A DNA stretch of 64,000 nt from Haliclona indistincta (Eukaryota > Porifera > Demospongiae > Haplosclerida > Chalinidae), in contig OZ024785.1 of NCBI GenBank assembly GCA_964017065.1, positions 14,401,592-14,465,591 of the forward strand, in the 5' to 3' direction. Below the pieces are notes generated by a model. It saw nothing but the letters and a program-made list of their open reading frames with translations. It made no database searches and was not told the DNA's origin. Positions 45,095 through 55,133 of the stretch are shown here, in pieces. Numbering within the stretch: position 1 is the first letter of the stretch; each line of letters begins with the position of its first letter. The position numbers and the translations under genes were made by a program.

Positions 45095-47144
45095 TTTGTT
45101 CATATTACAGCAACATGCTCTACCAACTTGACAACTGTACCTTGTGGCTGTTTGTCACCAATAATCACTAGTATCTCTCTGGATAGTGGTCCCACAGAGG
45201 GAGGGACCACAGTGACCATTACTGGTACTGATCTGGGAACATCATTTAGTGATATCATCAGTATCACAGTGGGCAGTCTCTCCTGTGCTCCCATTAAGGA
45301 CAACTACCTGAAAGGAAGTAGAGTCACATGTGTCATTAGTAGTAGCAATCAAACACAGCCAGGGAGTGTTGATGTGGTGGTTAATGTTTGTTATAAAGAA
45401 GCTATTGATCAGTTCTGGTTTGGTCAGCCGAGAGTATACTCTGTGAGTCCATCATACGGACCAGCTGCTGGAGGGACAATAGTGAGAGTGAGAGGAGAGG
45501 ACCTGAATATTGGTAACACAGAGAGGACTACAGTATCACTGGTGGCCAGTGGCAATACTGGGAGGAGGAGGAGGCAGACCATGGGAACACCATCCTGTAA
45601 TATCATGTGAGCAATAGTAATAGTCTCTAGCAAAATCCAGAGATGTATTAATTATTCTCAGGTCAATCTCTGCTAATGAAATTGTGTGCAGCTGGAGCAC
45701 TTCTACTTCTGACATGTCTGGAGTGGTTCTAGTGACTGTGAACAATGCCATGGTGCAGAACAACTCAGTCATTTACAAGTATCTCAATAACCCTGTCTAT
45801 AAGAGACTAACACCTCGAAAAACCATCAGATCGTGAGTAATGTGATGATGTGTGTCAATGCTCCTCTATACTCATCTTCCTGTCACATGCAGTGGTGGTA
45901 TCAAACTCACATTCACTGGACAGTATCTCAATGTTTCACAGCAGCCAATGCTACAATTCAACAATGGTCTACAGTCCACTACTGTTAGTACTGTATGTAA
46001 TACTATAATAGTGAGCTAGTTCTCTCTTTTTCAGGTAATGTGTCAGCAAAGCAGCTCAGGCACCACTCTGGTGTGTATAGCTCCTCCTCTGTCTGTATTG
46101 AACAGCTACACTGTTGTAATGGATGCTGCACCTGGACCTGACAATTTAGACAGCAATTTAAGGCTATCTTTGGCTGCTGATCCCAAGGCATTGCAACTCA
46201 AAAAACGTTCAAGAAGAGTCGATTTGGGTGTGAATGATTTAACTATTAGTATTATAGTAAGTTGAGTATGCCTGCATCTAGAGTTTATACAGTTGCTGTT
46301 TTGTGCATTCAGGGACAGCATATCGCTAATGTAGAGAAAGAAGAGATCACAGTAATGGTGGGTAGGGACCAGTGTGTGGTCGAGGCCATTGCAGATACAG
46401 TCATCAATTGCTATGCTCCTCAAAGAGATGCACCAGTAATAGAGAGTGTCACAGTGAGGACATGATCTTCACATATCAATCTCTGTACTATCATTATTTT
46501 AGGTTTTCTTTGGACAGAATATCAACAGCAGTGTGGGTCAGCTTGAGTATATTTCCAATACTGCTGCTATTGCTGGAGGAGTTACTGGTGGAGTGGCTCT
46601 GATATTGATAATACTTTTGATCTTTTCTGCAATTTTATACTGCTATTTGTCATCAATCTCTAAATATAAACATGAAATCGAGCAAGCACAGCAACCAGAA
46701 TATGTGTAAGTTGAATTCCCTATTCAATCATGCATGTCTATATAAGTTGTCTCAAACAGGTTTGTTCCTCCTGTTTCTGTTGAAAGTGGTACCGAAATAG
46801 AGATGAAGAGTAACATAGGTTATCTGAAATCAGCTGGTATTGGTAGTTTACCACCAGTTGAGGAGGTGGAGCATATTTATGATGAGATCCCTTATGAAGA
46901 ATCAACAGCAACAAAGCATGAGTGCAGAGAAGAGAAAGACCATGAGTATGTCAATGACCCTGAAAGTGAAGCCTACAAACAAGCCATTGATGAAGCAGTT
47001 ATAAGAGATGATGATGGGTACTATGCTAATGATGACTTGTTCCCTGAAGAGTACCGGGTTACTGGAGGAAATGCTGCTACTGCTGCTCAGGAGGTGACTG
47101 TGGAGAAGAATGACAACAATAGAGTTGATGATCGATCCAACTGA
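45095..47144 (+). CDS. IPT/TIG-domain transmembrane receptor, 3' part (paralogue 1)
   Basis: Coding exons: 45112-45606, 45662-45832, 45893-45992, 46035-46256, 46313-46453, 46503-46705, 46760-47144; all introns GT-AG, 42-60 bp. Homology to paralogue 2 starts near 45095, so the signal peptide, nidogen-like and PSI parts are missing or lie elsewhere. Domains: first IPT/TIG (ITSISLDSGPTEGGTTVTI), second IPT (VYSVSPSYGPAAGGTIVRVR), an RRRRQ furin-like site, further extracellular sequence, a transmembrane helix (GGVALILIILLIFSAILYCY) and a tail with YDEI, YVND and YYAND tyrosine motifs. YxN fits the Grb2-type SH2-binding rule. Frames are intact. It may be a truncated pseudogene or a chimera using a new 5' exon. 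Confidence 0.75.
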
Positions 47145-47319
47145 ATAAGAGGAAGAAGCTGAAGAACAGAATACTGACTAATTATTGTGCATAAGTAGCT
47201 AGATTGTCTGAATGCTGATAGCAAATCATGTATTGATATTCATTGAAACAAGTACTAGCTAATTATAACATTTCAAGGGATTGGATAACCTAATTATGAT
47301 GCATCATCCATCTCATTGC

Positions 47320-48490
47320 TCATTTTAGAGGTACATGTACAGCATCACTAACAAGTTTTATAACATACGGATCTCCCATGTTCCCTAAGCCCTGGAAGAG
47401 TGAAGAGAACTTCAGCACCACTTCGCTTTGTGAGTTAAGGGTAGTATTCTCTGTGATGCTCATCACTTGTACTGCTAGGTTGAGAGCGGTTATCACCGGT
47501 AGTCCAAGCAAGTTGTTTCTTAATCCTTCAATGAGAAAGATACGTTGGATCGTTGATTTGTCACTATACGATAGCTCAGCTTTAAACTGCATGGCCAAGA
47601 ACTGTCAGAGGTGTTCGACCAGGGCCATATAGTATCTTCTTTGGTGATTTCAGAACCTGTCGCATCTCTCTGCATACTTTGTCAGATATTGCCGATACCT
47701 CTGCACCCGTGTCAAGTTTAAAGACGATTTAATTGTTCTTGGTTGACAGAAATCTGGGTTGACAGAAATCTGGGCTGTCCAACATCTCCGGTTGTTTCCG
47801 TCGACAACGTTCAGTATGTAACCCGGCAGATGAATCACTGCCGTCTGCGTCTTAAGCTTCCTGCGGTGGAGTGGCGTCTTTTCCACTAGTATCTTGGCCA
47901 GCTTTCGTATCGATGACATCCACCTTGCCCTTCACTGATAAAACGAAAGTGGTAATGTCACACCAAAGGTGGGAGAATTGCCTCACTTTTCCCACCGAAA
48001 GTGGGAAAAGTGAGGCAATTCTCCCACCTTCGGTGTGACATTACCGCTTTCGTTTTAACAGTGTTGGTCTGCGAAAAACATAGCGCTGCTGCATAGTGCC
48101 CTCTACGTCGCCACGGTTCGTGGTCGACCCTTTCCTTTGACAACATCAACGGACGGCGTTTCTGCATCTGTTGGACGAGTTGTCGTCTTCTGCTGTTGGA
48201 CAAGTTCGGCCTGTCGAATAGATTTCTTCGCCTTTTCATGACTCAGTGCTGCATCCATCTGAAGTCGTTCTGATAGCTTTGCGACGCCGACCACTATATG
48301 CGGTCCGCTCTTATTAGTTCTTTTGCAGTCAACTGCCACTGCGTACAGATCACTCTGATCAGCTGATTCTCCTGGTTTTTGGCAGCGAGTATTGAATTTG
48401 GTGCGGTCAAATATGGCATTCCTGCGCTCTTTGAAGTAAGCGTCAAACTTGATCATGACAGTGTCGTAGACCTTTTTCCTCTTCTGTGAT
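47320..48490 (-). pseudogene. Ty3/gypsy Gag-protease fragment
   Basis: On minus, from about 48460: a gag segment (KFDAYFKERRNAIFDRTKFN, IVVGVAKLSERLQMDAAL, EKAKKSIRQAE), a degraded zinc-knuckle region, then a retropepsin segment with an FKLDTGAEVSAIS-type active site (rc near 47690-47720) and EGLRNNLLGLPVITALNLAV. Frames break at least three times and a 122-bp hairpin is inserted at 47937-48058. RT and integrase are absent. It differs from the element at 13844-21815. Confidence 0.72.
47937..48058. repeat. Tight 122-bp hairpin inserted in the gag fragment
   Basis: Near-perfect inverted arms of about 59 bp (AACGAAAGTGGTAATGTCAC and its inverse, meeting at about 47997) with almost no loop. It is likely a minimal foldback MITE. 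Confidence 0.8.
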
Positions 48491-48509
48491 ATCGGACAAT
48501 CAATTTTTA

Positions 48510-49035
48510 GCTGTAATAATTATAAAGAAAAGGCATGAACAACAGTAAAAGTAAACTAATGGTGGAAACAAAGACGTCTCAGTACATGCATGATTTTGAA
48601 CTGCACTTCACTGAAAAAGAAAAAAGGACACAAACAAGAAAATTAAAAAGATTTCTATCGAAATCAAAAGGATGTAGTGATGAAGAAATCTACTACTGGT
48701 CCGCAATGTAAACCAACAAGGAACAACCATGGAATGGTAACACGATTGAAATGCTAACAGACCATAGATCCCTACATCAGTGGCTGTACATAAGATCAAT
48801 ATTCTTGTCACAAGCTGAATTCAATTCAATGCACGTCATGTGTCAGTCAACAGCAACTAGCTGAACTAGCTATAGTCAGCCACAGCAGCCACTGATGTAG
48901 GGATCTATGGTCTGTTAGCAAGTCAATCGTGTTACCATTCCATGGTTGTTCCTTGTTGGTTTACATTGTGGACCAGTAGTAGATTTCTTCATCACTACAT
49001 CCTTTTGATTTCAATAGAAATCTTTTTAATTTTCT
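48510..49035 (+). repeat. Composite repeat, partial copy with foldback F1f
   Basis: Part of the body (AAAGGCATGAACAACAG, GGTGGAAACAAAGA, TGAACTGCACTTCACTG) leads into F1 arms at 48637-49035. The tip, YY1-like motif and E-boxes are absent. It abuts the gag fragment on the left. Confidence 0.75.
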
Positions 49036-49105
49036 TTAATAATCAATAATCAATGACTACATGATGATAATCAATAATCAATAATCAATGACTACATGAT
49101 GATTG
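49036..49105 (+). repeat. 31-bp tandem duplication
   Basis: Two copies of an AATAATCAATAATCAATGAC-containing unit ending TACATGATGAT, just outside F1f. Confidence 0.7.
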
Positions 49106-49473
49106 TAGTGAACAAAGACTAGAAACATAATTAACAGTGTCCACGGTCCACAATAGACATGTTTACTCCACAGATTATCCTGTCTGCAGATAAATTCTTC
49201 TCGGTTGTTACTAAAAGACGGGACGGGAGGGGACACAGGCGGGACGTCCCGTCCCATCTAGCCTCGTCCCCAGGCCGAATTTTTCGCAACGCAGAAACGC
49301 AACGGAACGAAACGGCGAAAAATTAGGCCTGGTACACACTGCAAGGGTAATAGTGCGCGTGCTCAGACCATTCCCCAGAATCTAGGGAATCCGTAATTGC
49401 TTGGATATTCTCGCTATATTAATCCGTTATACTAGTCCGTTTAGCGAATCACTTTCCGTGCTATCATCAGAAA

Positions 49474-49905
49474 ATGGAGTCGATCGAGTTTCCTACTGGT
49501 ATCGCGTATGCTCTCTCCTGCTTGGGAAGAGAGAGTGTCACGCTAAAGCCGAAGCAGGAAGAAGCTGTTTACCATCTGTACCATGGTCAGGACGTATTTG
49601 CTTGGTTCCCCACCGGATACGGCAAGTCTCTGTGCTACCAACTAGTCAGTGCCGTTTCTCTTCGACTATAAGCTAAATCGTACTTCTTATGGAGCTGAGC
49701 GCTGGTTATTTCACCGCTAGTGTCGTTGATGGTCGACCAGGTAACAGGCCTTTTTCAGCGAGGTGTTTCAGCAGGAATATTGAGTGGAAACGAAGGTATG
49801 AGGTACAGATGTGGACAGACAGCTGCTTGGCAAAATTGCTAGTGAGAATGATGTGACTATGGGTCGTTTTTCATTACTATACACTGCTCCTGAAGCTATT
49901 GTGCA
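49474..49905 (+). pseudogene. RecQ-like SF2 helicase fragment
   Basis: From ATG at 49474: LKPKQEEAVYHLYHGQDVFA, then WFPTGYGKSLCYQ (Walker A, motif I). After a frame break come LMVDQVTGLFQRGVSAGILS (49727 on) and, in another frame, VTMGRFSLLYTAPEAIV (about 49850-49905), corresponding to motifs Ia-Ib and the TAPE(A) region. Motifs II (DEAH) to VI are missing. These helicases unwind DNA; here the remnant marks the autonomous parent of the element family. Confidence 0.75.
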
Positions 49906-50900
49906 TCACCAGTCTTGTTTTTGTTACGCCTGGAGGAGTGAGTGACAGCTGTGTTGAGAATACTGAGCAGTGTGTGCGCCTTTGTGTCGAGCTCATCCAT
50001 TGCCTGGCTCCACGCAAAATTTTCAGCTTCATCGAGTGTCATTGACCTAAACAGGGATACAGGCTTGGCTTTCTTTCGACACAGGGAGGCACATTCGGCA
50101 TCAACAATCAACAAACTCTCATCAAAACCTCATCTCTGAGCATAGCATGGTTGAAGATGGCTCTACAGATAGTGTGGATGTTTCCGCCAGCCAATGCCCT
50201 ACCGAGCTTTTGAAAACTGTAACTCAAGGAAACTTCAACTCGTGCATATTTACTAGGTGAGTAAACCGATATCTGTAATTTCAATAATTATGCGGTTTGT
50301 TATTAATAATCGTTGAGCTTTTTACCGTTACTGACTGTTCGTTGCAAATGTTGCCTGTGACATGAGCTGCTGTATACGTAGAAATCATAATCATGACTAC
50401 TTCAACTGTAAACTATGAATCTCTTTACCATTAGACTCCTGAAGTGATGATAGAGAAGGTGAAGTGTCGCCATCTCTCAATGACTGTACTTCTAGTTCTG
50501 AAGACATGTTCACCTTTCCTCATCAAGAAAATTTAATAACCATACCATCATCCTCTATTCAAAAATTTAGCCTTCTTCCATAGCCTGCCACTGTCTGCCG
50601 CTTGGGTGCTGGTCTACACACCTGTGTGTGAGGAGAAGCACCAGCTCGACTAGTGTCTTTTGCCCTCTTCCTCGGAGTGGTGGTACCTGTGACGACTGCT
50701 GATAGATGACCGCTGGTGATCGATGGTAGTTGTTGTTTCTCATTACTGGATTTAGCTGGCACTATGAATGCTTCAGCGGCAAGAAACTTTCTGTTGCATG
50801 GTCTACAGATATACTCCGAGTGTCCACTGATTGCCACAACTGGACTGTTGATCACTCTGCTCAGTCTTTCCGCAACGCCTGATCTTGAAAACAGTGCCAC
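49896..50900 (-). pseudogene. Zinc-finger transposon protein remnant (element C)
   Basis: Minus-strand pieces: 50900-50559 contains a zinc-finger-like YICRPCNRKF after VAERLSRVINSPVVAISGHS, then a basic linker. Next, about 50240-50130 reads KLGRALAGG-type sequence in shifting frames, and 50114-49896 reads ECASLCRKKAKPVSLFRSMT and ENFAWSQAMDELDTKAHTLL. The last block (ECxxLC...LR...F.W....EL...APTL) recurs in uncharacterised invertebrate transposon proteins. Stops and frameshifts separate the pieces. Confidence 0.5.
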
Positions 50901-51184
50901 ACTGTTAAGAAATTACAGATCTTCTGCAGATTCTGCATAAAGCAGATGAAGCCATAACGACTGCCACACTGTTGATTCAGCTGTTTTATTTATTGTACCA
51001 TGCGGTTGTTAATGGTATTCAGCGTTTATTAACTTATGAATAATATTATTACATACGCGCACTGTCGCGCAAGCGCACTATTACCCTTGCAGTGTGTACC
51101 AGGCCTAATTTTTCGCCGTTTCGTTCCGTTGCGTTTCTGCGTTGCGAAAAATTCGGCCTGGGGACGAGGCTACGTCCCATCCCG

Positions 51185-51690
51185 CATACTAAAATGCGGG
51201 ACGAACCAGGATTTTGTGGCACGGTGCGTGCCAGCATTAATCATGTTTCCTTCAAAACGGCTACCTATGGTGATGGTCCGTCTTCGTCGCTCCCATTCGG
51301 TGCCAGTGTTATCATCTTCCTTGGAAAAACCAGCCAGTCAATCTGCCTGGTGGCAGCCCTGCTCAGCTATATGGTTTTGCGAGGATCGACTCCAGGTCCA
51401 CTTTTTAAGTTCCAGGACAGCTCTCCCTTGTCGAAGCCCAAGCTCCTGCTCCATCTCCGGCAAGCACTCGAGCACCAGGGTTTTGACTGCACTGGCATAA
51501 CAGGGCACAGTTTTCGGATAGGGGCAGCTTCAACCGCAGCTCGCGTCGGTCTGGAAGACTCACTTACAGACGATGGGCAGGTGGCGCTCGTCCGCATACC
51601 TTAGATACATTCGAATTCCCGGGAGAACACTGGCCGCTACATCCGCAAGACTAGTTTCAACTGCCTCTCCTCCGTTGTCACTGTCTGCCT
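51185..51690 (+). pseudogene. Tyrosine recombinase C-terminal fragment
   Basis: The frame contains LLSYMVLRGSTPGPLFKFQD, then KLLLHLRQALEHQGFDCTGI and TGHSFRIGAASTAARVGLED. H-x-x-R of GHSFR is the catalytic box II, and after a one-base frameshift near 51560 the frame reads QTMGRWRSSAYLRYIRIP, giving the box GRW..S.AY..YIR with the nucleophilic tyrosine. This is typical of DIRS-like or Crypton recombinases. Residues upstream with the first catalytic arginine are not clear. Confidence 0.72.
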
Positions 51691-52051
51691 AAGTACCGCA
51701 TTCCATAGTGATCGCACCAATCCAGTAGACTGGTTACTCACCTGACGATGTATTTGTTCAATTTATGAACACTGTCACCCGTAGCCCCACCTAGATTTTT
51801 TTCTGTGATCATGTTTTTTGAAATAGAAGTATAGCTGAGGGAGGGAAAGAATAGTTAAGGTTATTCAATTAGTCAGAGGGAGTCGCCAGGGGCTTACAGT
51901 GGAGAGTATTTGGGGGAGTGTGGTACTGTGTACCATGGGCATTGGTGTCGGAAACCGACGCACACTCCCCCATTAAAACAAGGGGGTAGGCAAGGTAGGG
52001 GCTGGGGGGCTTCAGCCCCCCCAGATTTTGGTGAACAATAATGTATTTAAG

Positions 52052-52366
52052 TTACATACAGCCAAATGAACGTAATCTACTATCATTACGAGATACAAAT
52101 TCATTAGCTATAGTAGTCATTGGTAAATTGTCTGTTCTATTTTTGTGTACATGAAGTAACATACACCAGTTAAGTCGAGCTTGTAGCATAGTTGTACGCA
52201 GCCAAGTTTTTAATCTCCACAGTGCACTAAAGCTTCTCTCGCTGACAGCATTGGTTGAGGGCATTACCAAGATTAGATTTACTACTTTAAAGACTTCAGA
52301 GTAAAATACCAGTTCCACATCATTCAGTGACTCGAAATATGTTACAACTGACTCTATGTCCTTCAA
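52052..52366 (-). pseudogene. hAT transposase C-terminal dimerisation fragment
   Basis: The 104-codon minus frame shows the hAT C-terminal dimerisation domain: LILVMPSTNAVSERSFSALW, then RLKTWLRTTMLQARLNWCML and LHVHKNRTDNL. This matches the animal ZMYM/Zn-finger hAT proteins. The DDE core is absent. A palindromic GGGGGCTTCAGCCCCCC near 52003-52020 may be its terminal region. Confidence 0.75.
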
Positions 52367-52529
52367 TCAACGCAAGATCGACAAGTTGAAAACGTCATAA
52401 AATGTCATCTCATGAATAATAAATTAGCAAAATTTTTAGCCCGCACTTTGCGCGCCTTTTTAGCCTCCCCAGTTATCAAAAGTTGTCTACGCCTTTGTAA
52501 AAGGTATTCAAAGAAGCACAGGCAAGTAA

Positions 52530-52880
52530 TTTGGTGCCGAGTGGAAACAGTGATAGAATCCATCGCCACAACTCCATTCGAGATGCAATTTTTTCAGCAG
52601 CCCAAACAGCTGCCCTCGCGCCTAGAAGGGAGCTCCCTCATCTCATCCCAAACCGCCAATCTCGCCCCGCTGATATCTTTCTCCCTAGCTGGGATCGCGG
52701 TCGCCCTGCTGCTCTGGACATCTCAGTCATTTCTACTCTCCAGAATCTCACCGTCCAGAGAGCTGCTTCTACTCCCGGCCGTGCTCTTCAGATTGAGAAA
52801 AAGAACGCTTCATGATGCCCCTTGTGCGGCTGTTGGCGTATCTTTTCTCCCTATTCTCTTTGAGTCTCTGGGGGGGCTCA
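52530..52880 (+). pseudogene. Restriction-like-endonuclease LINE fragment
   Basis: GNSDRIHRHNSIRDAIFSAA, SRPADIFLPSWDRGRPAALD and VISTLQN match the post-zinc-finger and endonuclease segment of the LINE family at 25296-27427 (RHDSIRD, RPGDILHPDF). After a frameshift near 52815, VGVSFLPILFESLGGLS aligns with the next block. The RT part is absent. Confidence 0.7.
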
Positions 52881-53114
52881 GCTCTCTCTCTGTTTTCTAT
52901 TAAAATTAATAGTATGATTATTATAATTAATTTTGATAATACTTACTCTTTCAAACTTCTGTTCACTGGCAATAGGAGGAGAAGGTACACGCAGTTCATC
53001 CATAATTGTTCTCTTCAGCCTCCGGGTCTTTTGTTAGAGTTAGTGGTGCATTATCCAATGAAGCTGACTGCTTGATCTTGCATACGATTTGTTCTGGACT
53101 GCTGCAAGAGATAT

Positions 53115-53230
53115 ACAGGCTATGAGCAAGAACGTGCTATAAGGTACGAGTCACGCCCTCTCCACTCGTACGCCACCAATTCTATGAGCAAGCACGTGCT
53201 AAAAGGTACGAGTCACGCCCTCCCACCCTT
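53115..53230 (+). repeat. Direct repeat of about 50 bp
   Basis: GAGCAAGAACGTGCTATAAG with GTACGAGTCACGCCCTC (about 53124-53170) is repeated as GAGCAAGCACGTGCTAAAAG (53185-53222). No coding function is seen in 52890-53240. Confidence 0.65.
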
Positions 53231-53385
53231 ATGCGTCCCGCATTTTAGTATGGGATGGACTAAGTTCACCCAATCTGAAGTGCGGATGTGTTACGTCACG
53301 CTCGTTGCTATGGTATTCACGTGCTAAACAAAACTAAATCCTAAACCCAAGACCTTAAAACACTTCGCCTAACTGCGAAAAGCCA

Positions 53386-53605
53386 GGAGGGTCTTCCTAA
53401 CTAACTAAGGATCGTCGGGAGGGTCTTCCTAACTAAGGATCGTCGGGAGGGTCTTCCTAACTAAGGATCGTCGAGAGGGTCTTCCTAACTAACTAAGGAT
53501 CGTCGGGAGGGTCTTCCTAACTAAGGATCGTCGGGAGGGTCTTCCTAACTAAGGATCGTCGAGAGGGTCTTCCTAACTAACTAAGGATCGTCGGGAGGGT
53601 CGTCC
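53386..53605 (+). repeat. Minisatellite array GGATCGTCGGGAGGGTCTTC
   Basis: Eight units alternate between about 28 and 32 bp because CTAA is present one or two times. It is the inverse-oriented relative of the Y and Z minisatellites, here without the UUCG hairpin. Confidence 0.85.
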
Positions 53606-53692
53606 TACGGAGCTAACAGCGCAAACCCGTGGCTAACAGCGCTACTGACCCGCGGTAAGAGCGCTAGTCTCTGCCTAACAGTTTTTTTAGTG

Positions 53693-53800
53693 AAAAAAAA
53701 AGAACCAAAAAAAGTAGTATGTACCAGGGATTGAACCCTAGCACACCATGCTGCTATGCACAACACATACCCATTGAACCACCGAGACCTGTTGCCAATT
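53693..53800 (-). other. tRNA-like pol III unit inside element X (SINE-like)
   Basis: On minus, A box TGGTTCAATGG (rc 53771-53781) and B box GGTTCAATCCC (rc 53727-53737) both fit consensus, an anticodon-like stem TGTTG/CAGCA encloses TGCATAG, and a T run follows (A run 53693-53716 on plus). Position 33 is not U and the T-loop is irregular, so a tRNA-derived head is more likely than a tRNA gene. Confidence 0.6.
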
Positions 53801-53993
53801 TGACATTGGAACTAGGCTTTATAGTAATATTCTATTATAATACACATGCGCGGGCATGTCACGTGCTTCCTGCCCGTGACGTCACACATCCGCACCTCAG
53901 GTTGGGTGAACTTAGTCTATCCCATTTTAGTATGCGGGACGGGACGGGACATCCCGCCTGAGTCCCGTCCCGTCCCGGGTTTTAGTAACAACC

Positions 53994-54483
53994 GAAGACG
54001 GAGAGAGTATCACTGAAACTTCGACGAATGAGACCCAGCATTTTATAGGCCTTAGAAGTAATAAGATGGATATGGTCAGACCACGAAAGTGTGTCAGAAA
54101 TCAGAACTCCCAGATCACGAGTAGATTTAACTAATGGAATCTCCACACCACTAATGAAATGTGAAGGAGGAGCTGAACCATGAGGAAAGCTCAACATAAC
54201 ACACTTGGCACCATTAAAGGCAATACGATTAGTAAGACTCCACAAAGAGAGGGAATCTAAATCAAGTTGCAGATCAGAAGGAGAACTCATTAGCCTGTCA
54301 CGCACAGTACCAAGACATTTGGTGTCATCAGCAAAAAGCAAAGGCTTAGTGAGACGTACTGAATCAGGTAGATCGTTAATGTAAACTGAAAACAACAACG
54401 GGCCAAGTAAGCTGCCCTGAGGCACACCCGAAGTTACTGGGAGAAGCCCAGAGAATTCACCATGAATAGAAACGAGTTGCTGT
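53994..54483 (-). pseudogene. LINE reverse transcriptase fragment
   Basis: Non-LTR RT from SGVPQGSLLGPLLFSVYIND through KPLLFADDTKCLG to FISGVEIPLVKSTRDLGVLI and SWSDHIHLITSKAYKMLGLI. The FADD catalytic box is intact. It is cut at both ends: on the right by the THAP-like palindrome, on the left by element D. CR1/jockey-like by appearance. Confidence 0.78.
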
Positions 54484-54696
54484 CTATAGATAGTTTCGTG
54501 GCAAAGGTGTGATGGAATGTTCGCGGCTAATATCGACCCAAAAGTGCGGAAATGACGTCAGAATTATGACGTCGCGTGACACGCATCAATTGGCTGGAGG
54601 GATAGATTTGTACAGCGCGGTACAGCGTTCAGTGGAAAACTTGCGTTTCTTCAGTGCTGACCAACTTCCATCGGTTAGCCTTATAAAGAGTCGAAT

Positions 54697-54885
54697 ATAG
54701 TGAACAATTGCTGCGTTATTGGATGCTCTTGTTCGGCAAAGAAAGGCTGTATAGCCTAGTTTTTTCCGCTTTCCATTTCACAATCAAGCCAGGGTAGAAC
54801 TGTGGATAAATGCTGTACGTCGAGCAGTGTGGAAACCTCGACGTTACTCAAGAATATGCAGCTTAAACCTTTATAGAAGGTAATG
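54697..54885 (+). pseudogene. THAP-like zinc-finger fragment (also in right arm, 58756-58944, -)
   Basis: The frame starting VNNCCVIGCSCSAKKGC is followed, after a stop and one-base shift near 54757, by FFRFPFHNQARVELWINAVR and VWKPRRYSRICSLN. This matches the THAP pattern C-x2-4-C...W...FRFP...W..A..R..W.P...S.ICS.HF, except that the final histidine is asparagine. THAP domains bind DNA and occur in P/THAP9-type transposases. The lost ligand and frameshift indicate decay. Confidence 0.5.
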
Positions 54886-55133
54886 TTCAACTTTAAAATA
54901 CAATTTTGAAGGCTAATAGACTGTGTTTTGGTTGGTTCATCTTGCTCTTCGTCAATCTGCCGCTCAACTACTACTGTTTCATATTGCTCTTCGTCAATCT
55001 GCTGCTCAACTACTACTGGTTCATCCCGCTCTTCGTCAATCTGCTGGTCAACCACTGGTCCCTGCTGTTCTTTGCGTCTTCTTGCTCTTCATTGCACTGT
55101 TTTAGAGTGATTTAGCTGCTTGGTCACATCGTA

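Larger units (their letters stand above)
49259..51172. mobile_element. TAGCCTCGT-family TIR element C (9-bp TSD) with helicase
   Basis: Inverted ends of about 90 bp starting TAGCCTCGTCCCCAGGCC are flanked by the 9-bp duplication CGTCCCATC (49250-49258 and 51173-51181). It carries RecQ-like helicase pieces on plus and a zinc-finger protein gene remnant on minus, arranged convergently. The TSD length points to Mutator- or Merlin-like integration. The convergent helicase plus Cys-rich protein arrangement recalls Academ-type elements, whose TSDs are shorter. The family is therefore left open. Confidence 0.8.
53252..53923. mobile_element. GGGA-family TIR element X (10-bp TSD)
   Basis: Ends GGGATGGACTAAGTTCACCC and (inverted) GGGATAGACTAAGTTCACCC are flanked by the 10-bp duplication ATTTTAGTAT (53242-53251 and 53924-53933). 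The terminal sequence is related to element Y. Inside are CCTAAACCCAAGACC, a minisatellite array and a tRNA-like unit on minus. Confidence 0.8.
49203..53993. mobile_element. Element D with long GC-rich inverted ends
   Basis: GGTTGTTACTAAAA at 49203 recurs inverted at 53980-53993, and the similarity continues for about 70 bp through GACGGGACGGGA and GGCGGGACGTCCCGTCCC to CCCGCATACTAAAATG. The right-hand part is interrupted by element X and the left by element C. The internal tyrosine-recombinase fragment suggests a DIRS- or Crypton-like parent, but this is inference; much of the interior is unrelated debris. Confidence 0.55.

Noticed and set aside
49259..51172. Firm assignment of element C to Academ
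   Set aside because: Helicase cargo fits but the 9-10-bp TSDs and the absence of a visible XPG nuclease or transposase do not allow it.
53386..53605. Regular repeats resembling a CRISPR array
   Set aside because: Units are contiguous minisatellite copies with no unique spacers and lie inside a eukaryotic transposon.
54756..55055. Conserved protein because identical in both palindrome arms
   Set aside because: The arms are nearly identical as DNA, so protein identity is not independent evidence of selection.
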